A DNA stretch of 64,000 nt from Oceanospirillaceae bacterium (GCA_015665455.1 JADFAD010000001.1:1-64000); one strand, 5' to 3'. Counted from the stretch's first letter, positions 46,884-58,587 are shown. A program made the numbers and translations. Notes: generated from the sequence alone by a model not told the origin.

Positions 46884-48356
46884 ATGCTACGTATCGCTCA
46901 AGATGCATTGACCTTCGATGACGTTTTACTCGTCCCGCGTTATTCCGAAATTCTCCCGAAAGATGTAAGTCTAAAAACACGTATTACACGTGATATTGAA
47001 CTAAATGTGCCTTTAGTTTCAGCCGCTATGGATACTGTTACTGAGTCTCGCCTTGCAATTGCAATGGCTCAGGAAGGAGGTTTAGGCATTATTCATAAGA
47101 ACTTAACTATTGAGCAGCAAGCTGCAGAAGTTCGAGCTGTTAAGAAATATGAAAGTGGAATCGTAAAAGATCCGATTACTGTTTCCAGCAGCACATCGAT
47201 CCGTGAGTTAATTTCAATTACTCGCCGTAATAATATTTCTGGTGTACCTGTTGTAGATGGTAATGAACTGGTTGGTATTGTCACTGGTCGTGATGTTCGC
47301 TTTGAATTGAATCTCGATTCAACAGTGGCTTCGGTTATGACACCTAAAGAGAAGTTAATTACTGTTAAGGAAGGAACAAGTGCCGGAAAGGTACGTGAGC
47401 TTTTACACGTTAACAGAATTGAAAAAGTATTGGTTGTTGATGAGCAGGGTGCGTTAACTGGATTAATGACAGTTAAGGATATTGCTAAGTCCAATGCGTT
47501 CCCTAATGCTTGTAAAGATGATCAGGGTCGTTTGCGTGTAGGCGCTGCTGTCGGTACTGGCCCTGAGACGCCTGATCGAGTATCTGCTTTAGTTGAAGCC
47601 GGTGTTGATGTGGTCGTGGTTGATACTGCTCACGGTCATTCAAAAGGTGTTATTGATCGCGTTGCTTGGGTTAAGAAAACATTCCCTCAGGTTCAGGTAA
47701 TCGGTGGAAACATAGCAACAGGTGAAGCGGCGAAAGCGCTAGCTGATGCGGGTGCTGATGGCGTTAAAGTTGGTATTGGCCCTGGCTCAATTTGTACGAC
47801 TCGTATTGTTGCTGGTGTCGGTGTTCCTCAGATCTCTGCAATTGCGAATGTTGCTGCAGCATTGAAAGGAACAGGCGTTCCATTAATTGCTGACGGTGGT
47901 GTTCGATTCTCTGGTGATTTAGCGAAAGCGATTGTTGCTGGTGCAAGCGTTGTGATGGCTGGTAGCTTATTGGCAGGTACGGATGAGGCGCCAGGTGAAG
48001 TTGAGCTTTATCAAGGTCGTGCTTATAAGTCTTATCGTGGTATGGGCTCTCTTGGGGCAATGGGTCAAAGCCAGGGTTCAAGTGATCGTTATTTCCAAGA
48101 TGCAAAAGAAGGTGTAGAAAAACTTGTACCTGAAGGCATTGAGGGTCGTATTGCTTGTAAAGGACCTTTGTCTAATGTTGTACATCAGATGATGGGTGGG
48201 CTTCGTTCTTCAATGGGTTATACAGGTTGCCAAAATATTTCTGCCATGAATTCAGAACCTGAGTTTGTGCAGATTACAAACGCGGGTATGAGTGAATCTC
48301 ATGTTCACGATGTTCACATCACAAAAGAAGCGCCGAACTACCGTGTAGGCGGCTAA
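46884..48356 (+). CDS. guaB: IMP dehydrogenase
   Basis: A 490-residue NAD-dependent enzyme, IMP to XMP, the committed step to GMP. It has a TIM barrel split by two CBS domains (about 95-205, [13 protein letters not shown] and [11 protein letters not shown]). The catalytic loop Cys is in [13 protein letters not shown], and the flap is in [12 protein letters not shown] start at ATG 46884 ([13 protein letters not shown]) to match E. coli; ATG 46878 with AGGA 4 bases upstream is possible. Confidence 0.96.
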   Translation: MLRIAQDALTFDDVLLVPRYSEILPKDVSLKTRITRDIELNVPLVSAAMDTVTESRLAIAMAQEGGLGIIHKNLTIEQQAAEVRAVKKYESGIVKDPITVSSSTSIRELISITRRNNISGVPVVDGNELVGIVTGRDVRFELNLDSTVASVMTPKEKLITVKEGTSAGKVRELLHVNRIEKVLVVDEQGALTGLMTVKDIAKSNAFPNACKDDQGRLRVGAAVGTGPETPDRVSALVEAGVDVVVVDTAHGHSKGVIDRVAWVKKTFPQVQVIGGNIATGEAAKALADAGADGVKVGIGPGSICTTRIVAGVGVPQISAIANVAAALKGTGVPLIADGGVRFSGDLAKAIVAGASVVMAGSLLAGTDEAPGEVELYQGRAYKSYRGMGSLGAMGQSQGSSDRYFQDAKEGVEKLVPEGIEGRIACKGPLSNVVHQMMGGLRSSMGYTGCQNISAMNSEPEFVQITNAGMSESHVHDVHITKEAPNYRVGG

Positions 48357-48369
48357 AATATTTGTGAGA

Positions 48370-48397
48370 AAATATGGGGATGAATATCCCCATATTT
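48370..48397 (+). other. Perfect 12-bp hairpin between guaB and guaA
   Basis: AAATATGGGGAT (48370-48381) pairs with ATCCCCATATTT (48386-48397) around GAAT. It begins 14 bp after the guaB stop. No T run follows, so it may shape read-through or mRNA stability between the two gua genes. Confidence 0.6.
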
Positions 48398-48452
48398 ATT
48401 TCAGTTACAAGATTATTTGCTTTTACCTCTCTGATTTAAGGAAGTTTGTTCC

Positions 48453-50030
48453 ATGACCCAAGATATCCACGCTCAAAGAATTTTGATTCTTGATTTTGGA
48501 AGCCAGTACACTCAGTTGATTGCACGTCGAGTTCGTGAAATTGGTGTGTACTCCGAAATACATGCGTTTGATATGTCCGAACAGGATATTCGCGACTTTA
48601 ATCCGAAAGGCATTATTTTAGCCGGTGGCCCAGAGTCTGTTACTGAAGGGGAATCACCAAGAGCACCAGATGTTGTGTTCGATTTGGGTGTTCCTGTGCT
48701 AGGTATTTGCTACGGTATGCAGACCATGGCAGAGCAGTTGGGTGGACGAGTTGAAGCTTCTAATGTTCGCGAGTTTGGTTATGCACAAATTCAAGTCGAT
48801 GGTCAGAGCAGTCTGTTACATGATATCCGTGATCACTTGTCCGAAGATGGCGCGTCTTTGCTTGATGTATGGATGAGTCACGGTGATAAAGTTGTAGAAA
48901 TGCCTAAGGGCTTTGAGTTAATGGCGTCAACGCCTTCATGCCCAATTGCAGGCATGTATAACGAAGAGAAGCGTTTTTATGGTGTTCAGTTTCACCCAGA
49001 AGTAACTCATACATTGCAAGGTGGTCGTATTTTAGAGCACTTTATTCTTGAGTTGAGTGCTTGTGAGAAGCTATGGACCCCAGCGAAAATTATTGAAGAT
49101 CAAATCGCAAAAGTAAAGGCACAAGTAGGCGATAAAGAAGTGCTGCTTGGATTGTCTGGTGGCGTTGATTCATCTGTTGTCGCGGCGTTGTTACATAAGG
49201 CGATTGGTTCACAGCTAACCTGTGTATTTGTTGATAACGGTCTACTTCGTAAGAACGAAGGCGATCAGGTTATGGATATGTTTTCGGATAACATGGGTGT
49301 TAAAGTTATTCGAGCAAACGCTGAAGACGCATTTTTAAGTAAGTTAAAAGGTGTATCTGATCCAGAGCAGAAGCGTAAAATTATTGGTAATACCTTTATT
49401 GAAATCTTTGATGAAGAATCAGCCAAATTGACCAACTGTGATTTCTTGGCTCAGGGCACAATTTACCCTGATGTTATTGAATCTGCAGCTGCGAAAACAG
49501 GTAAAGCTCATGTCATTAAATCTCACCACAATGTTGGTGGATTACCTGATGACATGAAGCTTGAATTGGTTGAGCCTTTGCGTGAATTGTTCAAGGATGA
49601 GGTTCGTAAGGTTGGTCTTGAGTTAGGCCTTCCATATGACATGGTCTATCGCCATCCTTTCCCAGGGCCTGGATTGGGTGTTCGTATACTTGGTGAAGTT
49701 AAGAAAGAATACGCTGATATTCTTCGAGAGGCCGATGCTATTTTCCTGGAAGAGCTACACAATGCAGATTGGTATCATAAAACCAGTCAGGCGTTTGCTG
49801 TATTTTTACCCGTTAAGTCGGTTGGTGTTGTAGGTGATGCACGTCGTTACGAGTGGGTTGTATCGCTTCGTGCGGTAGAAACCATTGATTTCATGACTGC
49901 ACGCTGGGCGCATTTGCCGTATGAGCTATTAGAGAAGGTCTCAAATCGTATTATTAATGAGATTTCGGGGATTTCTCGAGTTGCGTACGATGTGAGCTCT
50001 AAGCCGCCAGCAACAATTGAGTGGGAATAA
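48453..50030 (+). CDS. guaA: GMP synthase (glutamine-hydrolysing)
   Basis: A 525-residue enzyme making GMP from XMP. The class I glutamine amidotransferase domain (1-205) has the Cys in GICYGMQ and a His-Glu pair in FHPEVTHT. The ATP-pyrophosphatase domain has LSGGVDSSV, and the C-terminal dimer domain has [13 protein letters not shown] and the ending PPATIEWE. Length equals E. coli GuaA (525). Confidence 0.97.
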   Translation: MTQDIHAQRILILDFGSQYTQLIARRVREIGVYSEIHAFDMSEQDIRDFNPKGIILAGGPESVTEGESPRAPDVVFDLGVPVLGICYGMQTMAEQLGGRVEASNVREFGYAQIQVDGQSSLLHDIRDHLSEDGASLLDVWMSHGDKVVEMPKGFELMASTPSCPIAGMYNEEKRFYGVQFHPEVTHTLQGGRILEHFILELSACEKLWTPAKIIEDQIAKVKAQVGDKEVLLGLSGGVDSSVVAALLHKAIGSQLTCVFVDNGLLRKNEGDQVMDMFSDNMGVKVIRANAEDAFLSKLKGVSDPEQKRKIIGNTFIEIFDEESAKLTNCDFLAQGTIYPDVIESAAAKTGKAHVIKSHHNVGGLPDDMKLELVEPLRELFKDEVRKVGLELGLPYDMVYRHPFPGPGLGVRILGEVKKEYADILREADAIFLEELHNADWYHKTSQAFAVFLPVKSVGVVGDARRYEWVVSLRAVETIDFMTARWAHLPYELLEKVSNRIINEISGISRVAYDVSSKPPATIEWE

Positions 50031-50057
50031 AAGAGGCAGATAGCTGTCTTAGATTGT

Positions 50058-50564
50058 ATGTCTGATCGTGATCAATACTGGATGAAACAGGCCCTTAAAC
50101 TGGCGGTAAACGCTTGGTTTGAGGGGGAAGTTCCTGTTGGGGCGGTATTGGTGCGAGAGGATAAAATCGTTGGTCAGGGCTGGAATCGTCCGATTACTGC
50201 TTCTGATCCAACTGCTCATGCGGAGATACAATGTCTGCGTGATGCATCTTCAAGAATTGATAACTATCGTTTAATCGATACTACGCTCTATGTAACCATT
50301 GAACCCTGTTCTATGTGTGCAGGGGCGATTATTCATTCTAGAGTTGATCGGGTGGTTTTTGGTGCAAGAGAACCAAAAGCTGGCGCTGTATGCAGTCATC
50401 AGGGGATGTTCGAGTTACCTCAGTTTAACCACTTGGTTGAATGGGAGGAGGGTGTTCTGGCAGAACAAAGTCGATTGTTAATTCAACGGTTTTTTCAGTA
50501 CAGAAGAAAGCCTTCAATGTCTCGTTATATGAAGTATCTCGAGGCTTTAAAACCAAGTGAATAA
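50058..50564 (+). CDS. tadA: tRNA(Arg) adenosine-34 deaminase TadA
   Basis: A 168-residue zinc deaminase converting A34 to inosine in tRNA-Arg(ACG). The zinc and catalytic motifs are HAEI (His-Ala-Glu) and PCSMCAGAI. It lies 27 bp after guaA and is convergent with mltF. Confidence 0.96.
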   Translation: MSDRDQYWMKQALKLAVNAWFEGEVPVGAVLVREDKIVGQGWNRPITASDPTAHAEIQCLRDASSRIDNYRLIDTTLYVTIEPCSMCAGAIIHSRVDRVVFGAREPKAGAVCSHQGMFELPQFNHLVEWEEGVLAEQSRLLIQRFFQYRRKPSMSRYMKYLEALKPSE

Positions 50565-50573
50565 AACTTGGCT

Positions 50574-52088
50574 TTAAAGCATTATGATCGGTACTTCTAT
50601 TGAGGTTTCTTTTGGTGGCGTTGGTAGCTTTTCTTCTTCTGCTTTCGCTATGTCGATTTGAGTCTGTTGCTGATCGTACCAACGTAAAACATCCACATAT
50701 CTCCGAATGTTTTGTACATAGATAACGGGTTCATAGCCTCTGGCATAGCCGTACTTGGTTTGTTTATACCATCGTTTATCTTGTAGTAGCGGGAGAGATT
50801 CTTTCACATCGGCCCAAATATCAGGGTTTTTTCCTGCTTTTTGAGTCAGTATTCGAGCATCTTCTAAGTGGCCTCGACCCACATTGTAAGCTGCCAGTGC
50901 AAACCATGTACGATCAGGCTCTTGAATTCGCTCTGGTAGGCTCTTCAATAAACGAGAGAAGTACTTTGCGCCGCCATTTATGCTTTGCTGGGCACTTAAC
51001 CTGTTAGTTACACCCATGTCTTTTGCGGTTGGTTGTGTGAGCATCATAAAGCCTCTTACGCCCGTTGGACTTTTAGCTCTTGGGTTCCAGTGGGATTCTT
51101 GATAGCCAATTGCAGCAAGTAAGTAATAATCTTGGCTGTATTTCTCTGCCGCTTTCTCCAACTCTCCTCTGTATTTCGGTAACCGTCTGTTCGTGTGGTA
51201 CTTGAATGTCTTTGCACCTACAAAATCCAAACGAGACTGATGGCCGTAGTATTTTTCTTGAAGGTATGCGATTTGTTCTGACGTTGCCGGTTCGTTGAAA
51301 AATTCAACGGCTTTGTTATACAGAGATAAATCTTCTGATTGGTTAAAAATCCAGCCTATTTCGTTATTATCCTCAGCACTGAATGCGACTCTAAGCTCTG
51401 GGAAGTAAGCTTGGTATGCTTCATAGTCATGATCGGATGCAATTAGAATATCGAATTCTTTATCATGCAGAGATTGAAACAAGGAAACGATGTTTGGGGA
51501 CGGCATGGCTGTCCATGTTAGCTCGGGAAGTGCTTGAGACGTAACTTTCAGCCAGTGTTCTGCAGGACTGTCTTTAATGACGACGATGCTTTTATCAACA
51601 AGGTCGATAGGCTTTTTGGGGCGTTGGCTGCCTTGTCTATAAAGAGTAATGCTTGAAGAGTTCGCATATGTAGGTGATATCAAATGCTTTTGATTAATAT
51701 TTAATGCAATGCCAGCGGAAGAGAAAGCTGCGTAGCCTTTTTCAACGCTTTTATAAAGCTCTTCTATGGAGTCAACGCTGTACATTCGTAGGTTAACACC
51801 AATGCTGTCGGCAAACTTTTTTGTCAGTTCGTACTCAAAGCCTTTCTTTTCCCCGTCCTGAATTACTAGGGTTCGATCACTGTCAATGGTGACGACGTTG
51901 AGAGTGCCTTCTTGTTGGATGGTTTCCAGAGCCGTAGGGTGAGTACATCCGGAAAGGGCAATGCTCATTACGCAGGCGAGAAGAATTAATAGCTTGGATT
52001 TAATCCTTGCCAGTGTAGGAACTGATGCGTTAATACAAATCCTTGTATCGCTTGAACAGTCCTTTCTATTGGAAAATATAAAATTCAA
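50574..52088 (-). CDS. mltF: Membrane-bound lytic murein transglycosylase F
   Basis: A 504-residue lipoprotein: an unusually long N-region before the lipobox ALSGC (Cys at about 48), a type-3 solute-binding-like domain (about 60-290), and a C-terminal SLT domain (about 305-470) with catalytic Glu in IGYQESHWNP and the motif GVRGFMMLT. It cleaves peptidoglycan at the outer membrane. The only upstream starts in frame are ATG 52088 or an internal Met just before the lipobox. Confidence 0.93.
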   Translation of the reverse strand: MNFIFSNRKDCSSDTRICINASVPTLARIKSKLLILLACVMSIALSGCTHPTALETIQQEGTLNVVTIDSDRTLVIQDGEKKGFEYELTKKFADSIGVNLRMYSVDSIEELYKSVEKGYAAFSSAGIALNINQKHLISPTYANSSSITLYRQGSQRPKKPIDLVDKSIVVIKDSPAEHWLKVTSQALPELTWTAMPSPNIVSLFQSLHDKEFDILIASDHDYEAYQAYFPELRVAFSAEDNNEIGWIFNQSEDLSLYNKAVEFFNEPATSEQIAYLQEKYYGHQSRLDFVGAKTFKYHTNRRLPKYRGELEKAAEKYSQDYYLLAAIGYQESHWNPRAKSPTGVRGFMMLTQPTAKDMGVTNRLSAQQSINGGAKYFSRLLKSLPERIQEPDRTWFALAAYNVGRGHLEDARILTQKAGKNPDIWADVKESLPLLQDKRWYKQTKYGYARGYEPVIYVQNIRRYVDVLRWYDQQQTQIDIAKAEEEKLPTPPKETSIEVPIIML

Positions 52089-52309
52089 ATTTAGTAAGAC
52101 CTCGTAAGATGTCTATTATTGAGAAGTAAATCACGAATCCGTGTGAAGTGTGGTTATTTTATGTTCTTTTTTTTGAATGAACACCCTAGGTATTTAAGAA
52201 GTGTGACATAAGTAGCCGTTTGATTGCTTTTCCAGTATTATTCACGCCTTGAATTTCCATGTCGTGATGAATGGGAATAGTCTAAATTTTAGTCAGGGGC
52301 TTCCTCAGC

Positions 52310-55300
52310 ATGCTTGAACTTCGCGGTGCACCAGCGCTTTCCGAGTTTAAATCTGAAAAACTACTCAATATTCTTCAGAATGCCGTACCAAGTGTTACGG
52401 GCGTTTACGCCGAATTTATGCACTTTACTTCACTTGATGGGACATTAAGTCAAGATGAACAGGCAATTTTGGACAAGGCTTTACAATACGGGCCTAGCGA
52501 GTCAACTCATGATCTTGAGGGGACCTTGTTCTTAGTCGTCCCCCGTCCGGGTACTATTTCCCCATGGTCAAGTAAGGCAACAGATATACTACATAATTGT
52601 GGTTTACATCTTGTAAATCGAATTGAAAGAGGGGTTGCTTACTACATCAACACTTCTTCTGTTGTTGAGGAAGCTGATAAAAAAGTTTTGGCCGATCTGC
52701 TTCATGATCGAATGACTGAAGCGGTATTTTCTTCTATGGGCGGCGCTGAGCTATTGTTTACTCAGTCAGAACCAGCCCCTTTCAGGACAGTTAATATCCT
52801 TGAAGGTGGAAAAGACGCGCTAGCATGTGCAAATAATGACTGGGGTCTAGCGCTTGCTGACGATGAAATTGATTACTTGGTTGAAAACTTTAAGTCATTA
52901 GGTCGTAATCCGACGGACGTTGAATTGATGATGTTTGCTCAGGCGAACTCAGAGCACTGTCGTCATAAGATCTTTAATGCGGATTGGGTTATTGATGGTA
53001 AACAGGCGGATAAATCCCTGTTTAAAATGATCAAAAATACCAATGAACTGTCCGGTCAAGATGTACTAAGTGCATATAAAGATAATGCGTCTGTTATTAA
53101 AGGCCACAAAGCTGGTCGCTTCTTTCCGAAAGCAGGAACAAACAAATACGCTTATCATCAAGAAGACATTCATATTCTGATGAAAGTCGAAACGCATAAC
53201 CATCCAACTGCCATTGCGCCTCATGCGGGTGCGGCCACTGGATCCGGTGGTGAGATCCGAGATGAAGGCGCCACAGGTATTGGTAGTAAGCCAAAGGCGG
53301 GTTTGACAGGGTTTACTGTTTCAAACTTAAAGATTCCTGGATGGCAGCAACCTTGGGAAGTGGACTACGGAAAGCCTGAGCGTATTGTCTCTGCCTTAGA
53401 TATCATGATTGAAGGCCCATTAGGTGGCGCTGCTTTCAATAATGAATTTGGTCGTCCTAATCTAACTGGGTATTTCCGTACTTACGAACAAGAGTCTAAT
53501 GGTGTTGCAGGTCAGGAAGTTCGTGGTTACCACAAGCCAATTATGCTGGCGGGCGGTTTAGGGAATATTCGTGGCGAACACGTAGAAAAGAAAGAAATTC
53601 CAGTAGGAGCCAAATTAATCGTTCTTGGTGGCCCTGCTATGTTGATTGGTCTAGGTGGTGGTGCTGCGTCATCAATGACATCTGGATCGAGCAGTGCTGA
53701 TCTTGATTTTGCTTCTGTACAGCGTGAAAATCCAGAAATGGAACGACGTTGTCAGGAAGTAATTGATCGCTGCTGGCAGTTGGGTGATGAAAACCCAATT
53801 AAGTTTATTCACGATGTGGGCGCTGGCGGTATTTCAAATGCGTTCCCTGAACTTGTGAATGATGGTGATCGAGGTGGTCGTTTTGAACTGAGAAATGTGC
53901 CAAATGATGAGCCAGGTATGGCGCCTGCTGAAATTTGGTGTAATGAATCTCAAGAACGTTACGTGATGGCAGTCGCTCCAGAAGACCTTAAACGTTTTGA
54001 GTTGATCTGTGAACGTGAGCGCTGTCCATTTGCCGTAGTGGGTGAAGCAACGGAAGAAAGACATCTGTCTTTGCATGATGAACATTTCGAGAACGATCCA
54101 GTAGACTTACCTTTGCAAGTATTGCTTGGTAAGCCACCAAAGATGGAGCGTTCTTTTGACACTGAAACGGCAGAGCTTGGTGCTTTGAGTCTTGATGGAA
54201 TTGCCCTTGATGATGCTGTAGATCGTGTACTGAGTTTGCCTACGGTTGCCAGTAAGAGTTTCTTGATCACTATTGGTGATCGTTCAATTACAGGTATGGT
54301 GAATCGAGATCAAATGGTCGGTCCTTGGCAGGTGCCTGTTGCCGATGCTGCGGTTACTATAAGTAGCTTCGATACCTATGCAGGTGAAGCAATGGCTATG
54401 GGTGAGAGAACACCTATTGCCTTGATCAACGCGCCTGCTTCTGGCCGAATGGCGATAGGTGAATCTATAACTAACCTTGCTTGTTCAGCTATTGATCAAA
54501 TTTCAGATATTAAAATGTCTGCAAACTGGATGGCAGCAGCAGGGCATCCAGGTGAAGATCAAAACCTTTTCAATACTGTAAAAACCGTTGGTATGGAGTT
54601 GTGTCCGGAATTAGGGATTTCAATTCCTGTCGGCAAAGACTCAATGTCAATGAAGACAGTTTGGGAAGACGAAGGCGACACTAAGTCGGTGGTTGCTCCA
54701 TTATCTGTGGTGATTTCTGGTTTCGCTCCGGTTTCTGACGTTCGTAAAACGTTGACTCCTGAGCTTAAGAAAGAGCAAGGTGATACGGATCTAATATTGA
54801 TTGATCTTGGTCGTGGCAAAAATCGCTTAGGTGGCTCTTGCTTGGCTCAAGTATTTAATCAAGTTGGTAATGAGTGCGCTGATTTAGATGATTCAGAAGA
54901 CTTGAAGGCTTTCTTTGCTGTTATTCAAGGTCTAAATTCTGATGATAAGTTACTTGCTTATCATGATCGTTCTGATGGCGGGTTATTAACGACCATTGCT
55001 GAAATGGCATTCTCTGGTCGTACCGGTTTAGACATTAACCTTGATTATCTGGCTGATGAATCATCAGACCCTATCTCTGTATTGTTTAATGAGGAATTAG
55101 GCGCCGTTGTTCAAGTGCGTAAAGAAGACTCTGATTTTGTTTTGACTCAATTGAACGGTGCTGGATTAGGTGATTGTTCCGGCGTGATTGGTTCTTTGAA
55201 TGATGATCAGCAGCTTCGTATTACTTTAAATGAAGACTTGCTCATTGATCGTTCTCGATCTGAACTGCAGAAAATATGGTCTCGTAACAGTTATGAAATT

Positions 55301-56212
55301 CAGAAATTGCGTGATAATGCTGAATGCGCGAAAGAAGAATTTGATTCCATTGAAGATAATGAGAATCCAGGGTTAAGTGTTGACCTTACGTTTGACGTTA
55401 ATGAAGACATTGCGGCTCCTTACATCAATAAAGCAGTTCGACCTCAAGTTGCTATCTTACGAGAGCAAGGTGTGAACGGTCAGGTTGAGATGGCTGCTGC
55501 GTTTGATCGAGCAGGCTTTGAAAGCGTTGATGTTCACATGAGTGATATTTTATCCGGTCGTGTAACGCTTGAAGAGTTCCGTGGATTAGTTGCATGTGGT
55601 GGTTTCTCCTACGGTGACGTTCTTGGTGCAGGTGAAGGCTGGGCGAAGTCCATTCTGTTTAATGCGAGAGCACGAGATCAGTTTGCAGGTATATTTGAGC
55701 GTAAAGATGCGTTTGCTCTTGGTATCTGTAATGGCTGTCAGATGCTTTCAAACTTATCGTCTCTGATTCCAGGAACTGACCATTGGCCACGATTTGTTCG
55801 TAATAAATCTGAGCAATTTGAAGCTCGTGTTGCTATGGTTGAAGTTCAAGACAGTCCTTCAATTTTGTTGCAAGGCATGGCGGGTTCTAAAATGCCTATT
55901 GCTATTGCTCACGGGGAAGGTCGAGCTGAATTCCGTGATAATGATCATTTATCAACCGCTTCGAATGGCAATTCTGTTGCGCTTAGATACATTGATAATT
56001 ATGGTCAGGTGACACAACAGTATCCTCAAAACCCTAATGGGTCACCTGAGGGTATTGGCGGTATTTCAAATGATGATGGTCGAGTGACCATTATGATGCC
56101 ACATCCAGAGCGAGTATTCCGTTCCGTTCAAAACTCTTGGGCACCATCGGAGTGGGATGAAGACGGAGCGTGGTTGCGTATGTTCCGAAATGCACGTCGT
56201 TGGGTTGATTAA
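52310..56212 (+). CDS. purL: Phosphoribosylformylglycinamidine synthase
   Basis: A 1300-residue single-chain PurL that converts FGAR to FGAM with glutamine and ATP (purine synthesis step 4). Segments: [35 protein letters not shown], and the C-terminal glutamine amidotransferase (about 1040-1300) with the active Cys in GICNGCQML and the His-Glu pair in PHPERVFR. Length matches E. coli (1295). The 221-bp upstream gap shows nothing distinctive. Confidence 0.97.
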   Translation: MLELRGAPALSEFKSEKLLNILQNAVPSVTGVYAEFMHFTSLDGTLSQDEQAILDKALQYGPSESTHDLEGTLFLVVPRPGTISPWSSKATDILHNCGLHLVNRIERGVAYYINTSSVVEEADKKVLADLLHDRMTEAVFSSMGGAELLFTQSEPAPFRTVNILEGGKDALACANNDWGLALADDEIDYLVENFKSLGRNPTDVELMMFAQANSEHCRHKIFNADWVIDGKQADKSLFKMIKNTNELSGQDVLSAYKDNASVIKGHKAGRFFPKAGTNKYAYHQEDIHILMKVETHNHPTAIAPHAGAATGSGGEIRDEGATGIGSKPKAGLTGFTVSNLKIPGWQQPWEVDYGKPERIVSALDIMIEGPLGGAAFNNEFGRPNLTGYFRTYEQESNGVAGQEVRGYHKPIMLAGGLGNIRGEHVEKKEIPVGAKLIVLGGPAMLIGLGGGAASSMTSGSSSADLDFASVQRENPEMERRCQEVIDRCWQLGDENPIKFIHDVGAGGISNAFPELVNDGDRGGRFELRNVPNDEPGMAPAEIWCNESQERYVMAVAPEDLKRFELICERERCPFAVVGEATEERHLSLHDEHFENDPVDLPLQVLLGKPPKMERSFDTETAELGALSLDGIALDDAVDRVLSLPTVASKSFLITIGDRSITGMVNRDQMVGPWQVPVADAAVTISSFDTYAGEAMAMGERTPIALINAPASGRMAIGESITNLACSAIDQISDIKMSANWMAAAGHPGEDQNLFNTVKTVGMELCPELGISIPVGKDSMSMKTVWEDEGDTKSVVAPLSVVISGFAPVSDVRKTLTPELKKEQGDTDLILIDLGRGKNRLGGSCLAQVFNQVGNECADLDDSEDLKAFFAVIQGLNSDDKLLAYHDRSDGGLLTTIAEMAFSGRTGLDINLDYLADESSDPISVLFNEELGAVVQVRKEDSDFVLTQLNGAGLGDCSGVIGSLNDDQQLRITLNEDLLIDRSRSELQKIWSRNSYEIQKLRDNAECAKEEFDSIEDNENPGLSVDLTFDVNEDIAAPYINKAVRPQVAILREQGVNGQVEMAAAFDRAGFESVDVHMSDILSGRVTLEEFRGLVACGGFSYGDVLGAGEGWAKSILFNARARDQFAGIFERKDAFALGICNGCQMLSNLSSLIPGTDHWPRFVRNKSEQFEARVAMVEVQDSPSILLQGMAGSKMPIAIAHGEGRAEFRDNDHLSTASNGNSVALRYIDNYGQVTQQYPQNPNGSPEGIGGISNDDGRVTIMMPHPERVFRSVQNSWAPSEWDEDGAWLRMFRNARRWVD

Positions 56213-56242
56213 GCAGATTGTTGTTATCAGCTTAATTGTTTC

Positions 56243-56266
56243 AAGGGCCGCTTTTTAGCGGCCTTT
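56243..56266 (+). terminator. Hairpin terminator after purL
   Basis: GGCCGC (56246-56251) pairs with GCGGCC (56258-56263), extended by three weaker pairs, loop TTTTTA. It is followed by a short TTTG. The rest of the gap to 56508 shows only a likely promoter area for the next gene. Confidence 0.65.
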
Positions 56267-56508
56267 GAATGTGCAAATACTAAGAAAGTGTGAACTAATG
56301 GCATGCTATAGGCTTAGATGACCGTTAATCACGTAACAAGATGATGTATACTAATTTTAATATCTCTGATTTTGGGTATATCCATCTGCATTGATATTTC
56401 TTCATTTTGAAATATATTGATTAAGATAAACAGTAAGTAACTTTAAGTGTGAATTGTTGAACTCAATTCCAGACATGGACAGTGGAAAGAACGCCTAGAG
56501 AGGTGAGA

Positions 56509-57555
56509 GTGAAAGATCAGCGTTATCGTGTTTTTATTGCTCATGATGTTGATGAACTGCAAGGAGTTGCGGTTAAGGTCGGCTATGAGTTAGTGAAACA
56601 TAAATGCCTTCCTTTGGGGTTAGGTTTATCTCCTGCCTTGAATAACAATCATTGGGACGTTACTCGAGCAATGATTGATGAATCTGATGTTGTCTTTTTA
56701 CTGATTGGGAACTCTTACGGTACGTTATCTCCTAGTGGCGTTAGCTATGTCCATATGGCATATATCTATGCGACTACTCAAGGTAAACCCATTTATCCTT
56801 TTTGTCTTAAATCTTCTGCTGAACAAGCAACTTCTAAAAATACGCATATTCAAGAATTTAGGAAGCTCCTCTCTGTCCATAAAGTAAGAACTTGGACAAT
56901 GGAAAGCGACTTAAATAAACAACTTCTAATGGCTATTCGAAAACTAAAAGCCGTTCGGAGTATTGGGCTTTTACCTGCGTCAGAACAGAATGCCTCTAAA
57001 ATAGAGTCGTCTTTCAGTCCTTCTCTAAATACTGTAACTCTCTCTAGCCAATCTCAGGAGATTAAACAGCTACGTAAAGAACTTGAAGCTGCTAAAAAAG
57101 AACTTTCTGTTTATGAGTCTTCTGTATCTACGAGCGCAAATAAACCCAAAATACGTAATAAGTTTGTGTTGATTGCGTACAGCGCTAAGGTATTCAGTGG
57201 CGGTAATTTCAAGACAATTACAGAGAATTGGAATATGTCTTGGGATGATATATTTCTAGCGGTTGCTCCACATATGCTAAGCGCAATCTCTGAGGAAAAG
57301 ATGAGATTGGTCATCTCCGCTTCGCTTGCAACGCATGTTCAGGCGCCGATTAAGCAACAGTACCCGAACAGTCATGCAGTTGCAGATGTACGCTTGACGA
57401 ATGAAAGCATGAACAGAATTAAGATCTATCTTCGTGGGCAGGATTTGATCCGAGAAGTAATGCAGGGTCGTGATATCCGCTGGCGTTTGACGGAGGTTGG
57501 TGACGAGCAATTAACTGAACTATATTCGAATCAATCCTTAGCTAAAACAATCTAG
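56509..57555 (+). CDS. DUF4062-like (TIR/Sir2-fold-like) protein with coiled coil and unknown C-terminal domain
   Basis: A 348-residue soluble protein. The N-terminal part (about 5-130) resembles DUF4062: YRVFIAHDVDELQ, then LGLSPALNNNHWDVTR, DESDVVFLLIGNSYGTLSPSGVSYVHMAY and GKPIYPFC. A Ser-rich linker and coiled coil follow (about 170-205, EIKQLRKELEAAKKEL), then a C-terminal domain (about 215-340) that I do not recognise. DUF4062 domains are common at the N-terminus of STAND/NTPase-type signalling and defence proteins, but no NTPase domain is present. GTG 56509 is preferred because GAGAGG lies just upstream; GTG 56482 is in frame. The yqfO-like gene follows after 16 bp. Confidence 0.65.
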   Translation: MKDQRYRVFIAHDVDELQGVAVKVGYELVKHKCLPLGLGLSPALNNNHWDVTRAMIDESDVVFLLIGNSYGTLSPSGVSYVHMAYIYATTQGKPIYPFCLKSSAEQATSKNTHIQEFRKLLSVHKVRTWTMESDLNKQLLMAIRKLKAVRSIGLLPASEQNASKIESSFSPSLNTVTLSSQSQEIKQLRKELEAAKKELSVYESSVSTSANKPKIRNKFVLIAYSAKVFSGGNFKTITENWNMSWDDIFLAVAPHMLSAISEEKMRLVISASLATHVQAPIKQQYPNSHAVADVRLTNESMNRIKIYLRGQDLIREVMQGRDIRWRLTEVGDEQLTELYSNQSLAKTI

Positions 57556-57571
57556 ATAAGACCCTGTTTGC

Positions 57572-57883
57572 ATGTATAAAATTGCCGTGTTTATCCCCGA
57601 ATCTCACTTAGAGCAAGTAAAGCAGGCTATGTTTAATGCCGGTTCTGGCCATATTGGTAATTATGATCAATGTTGTTGGCAAGTAAAGGGTGAAGGCCAA
57701 TTCAGAGCTTTGGACGGAGCGTCCCCTTATATCGGTCAACAGGGTAAAGTAGAACAGTTGGTTGAGTATAAAGTTGAGCTCGTGTGTGAAGATTCTCTAT
57801 TGATTGCATCTTTGGCTGCGATGAAAGAGGCCCATCCTTATGAAGAGCCTGCTTATGATGTATACCCTTTGGAAAATCTGTAG
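57572..57883 (+). CDS. YqfO-family (NIF3 C-terminal-like/CutA-like) small protein
   Basis: A 103-residue protein matching the stand-alone YqfO family, a ferredoxin-like fold also inserted in NIF3 proteins: YKIAVFIPESHLEQVKQAMF, AGSGHIGNYDQCCW, GQFRALDGASPYIG, and the C-terminal AHPYEEPAYDVYPL. The biochemical role is unknown. It is convergent with the Nudix gene, 3 bp apart. Confidence 0.9.
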   Translation: MYKIAVFIPESHLEQVKQAMFNAGSGHIGNYDQCCWQVKGEGQFRALDGASPYIGQQGKVEQLVEYKVELVCEDSLLIASLAAMKEAHPYEEPAYDVYPLENL

Positions 57884-57886
57884 TCT

Positions 57887-58456
57887 TTATTTAACGTTTT
57901 TCTTTAATCTATTTGTAAACTCAATGTGCTCAGCGAGAAGCTCGTATTCTTTATGATCACTTTTTTCTTTTCGTTCTGATAAATAATGTCTCAATGTTCG
58001 TTTTACTGTAGGGAATGCGATCTCCTCCCAAGGAATTTCGTCCTCTTTAAACAGTTTTACTTCCAATGACTCTGGGCCTGAATGAAAGTTGAGGTCAGTG
58101 AGTTCTGCATAAAAAAACATGTGAACCTGGCTGATGTGAGGCACATCGATCATACTTAATAAGTGACTAAGCTCTACGTTTGCATTGGCTTCTTCCGTTG
58201 TTTCTCTGATGGCTGCTTGTTGAGTGGTTTCTTCATTTTCCATAAAACCAGCGGGTAAGGTCCAGTAGCCTTTACGCGGTTCAATCGCGCGTTTGCAAAG
58301 AAGAATCTCTTCGTTATGAACAGGTAAGGTGCCAGCGACAATGTTCGGGTTTTGATAATGAATCGTGTTACAAGCAGTACATACGTCCCGCAGTTTGTTG
58401 TCCATTTCCGGGATTAATTGAGTTACGGGGGCACCGCAATCACAGCAAAACTTCAT
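57887..58456 (-). CDS. Nudix hydrolase with N-terminal zinc ribbon
   Basis: A 189-residue enzyme. The zinc ribbon (CCDCG and CTAC, about 4-35) resembles NudC. A Nudix box with GFMENEETTQQAAIRETTEE (about 72-91) binds Mg and cleaves nucleoside diphosphate derivatives. The NudC-specific SQPWPFPxS motif is absent, so substrate choice (ADP-ribose, NADH or others) is open. Confidence 0.9.
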   Translation of the reverse strand: MKFCCDCGAPVTQLIPEMDNKLRDVCTACNTIHYQNPNIVAGTLPVHNEEILLCKRAIEPRKGYWTLPAGFMENEETTQQAAIRETTEEANANVELSHLLSMIDVPHISQVHMFFYAELTDLNFHSGPESLEVKLFKEDEIPWEEIAFPTVKRTLRHYLSERKEKSDHKEYELLAEHIEFTNRLKKNVK

Positions 58457-58587
58457 TTGAAGGCCTAGTTATAGTAATTTGGTCGTTATCAGAGAAGGTC
58501 TTAATGGTTCATATACTAAATCTTCACGTCAGTTAATTACAATGTAGAATTTGGCCTTATTTATTTTTTATTGAGAGGGAGAAGGTT

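Noticed and set aside
47764-48105. 113-aa minus-strand ORF rich in His, Gln and Leu over guaB
   Set aside because: It is a typical antisense artefact of guaB codon use.
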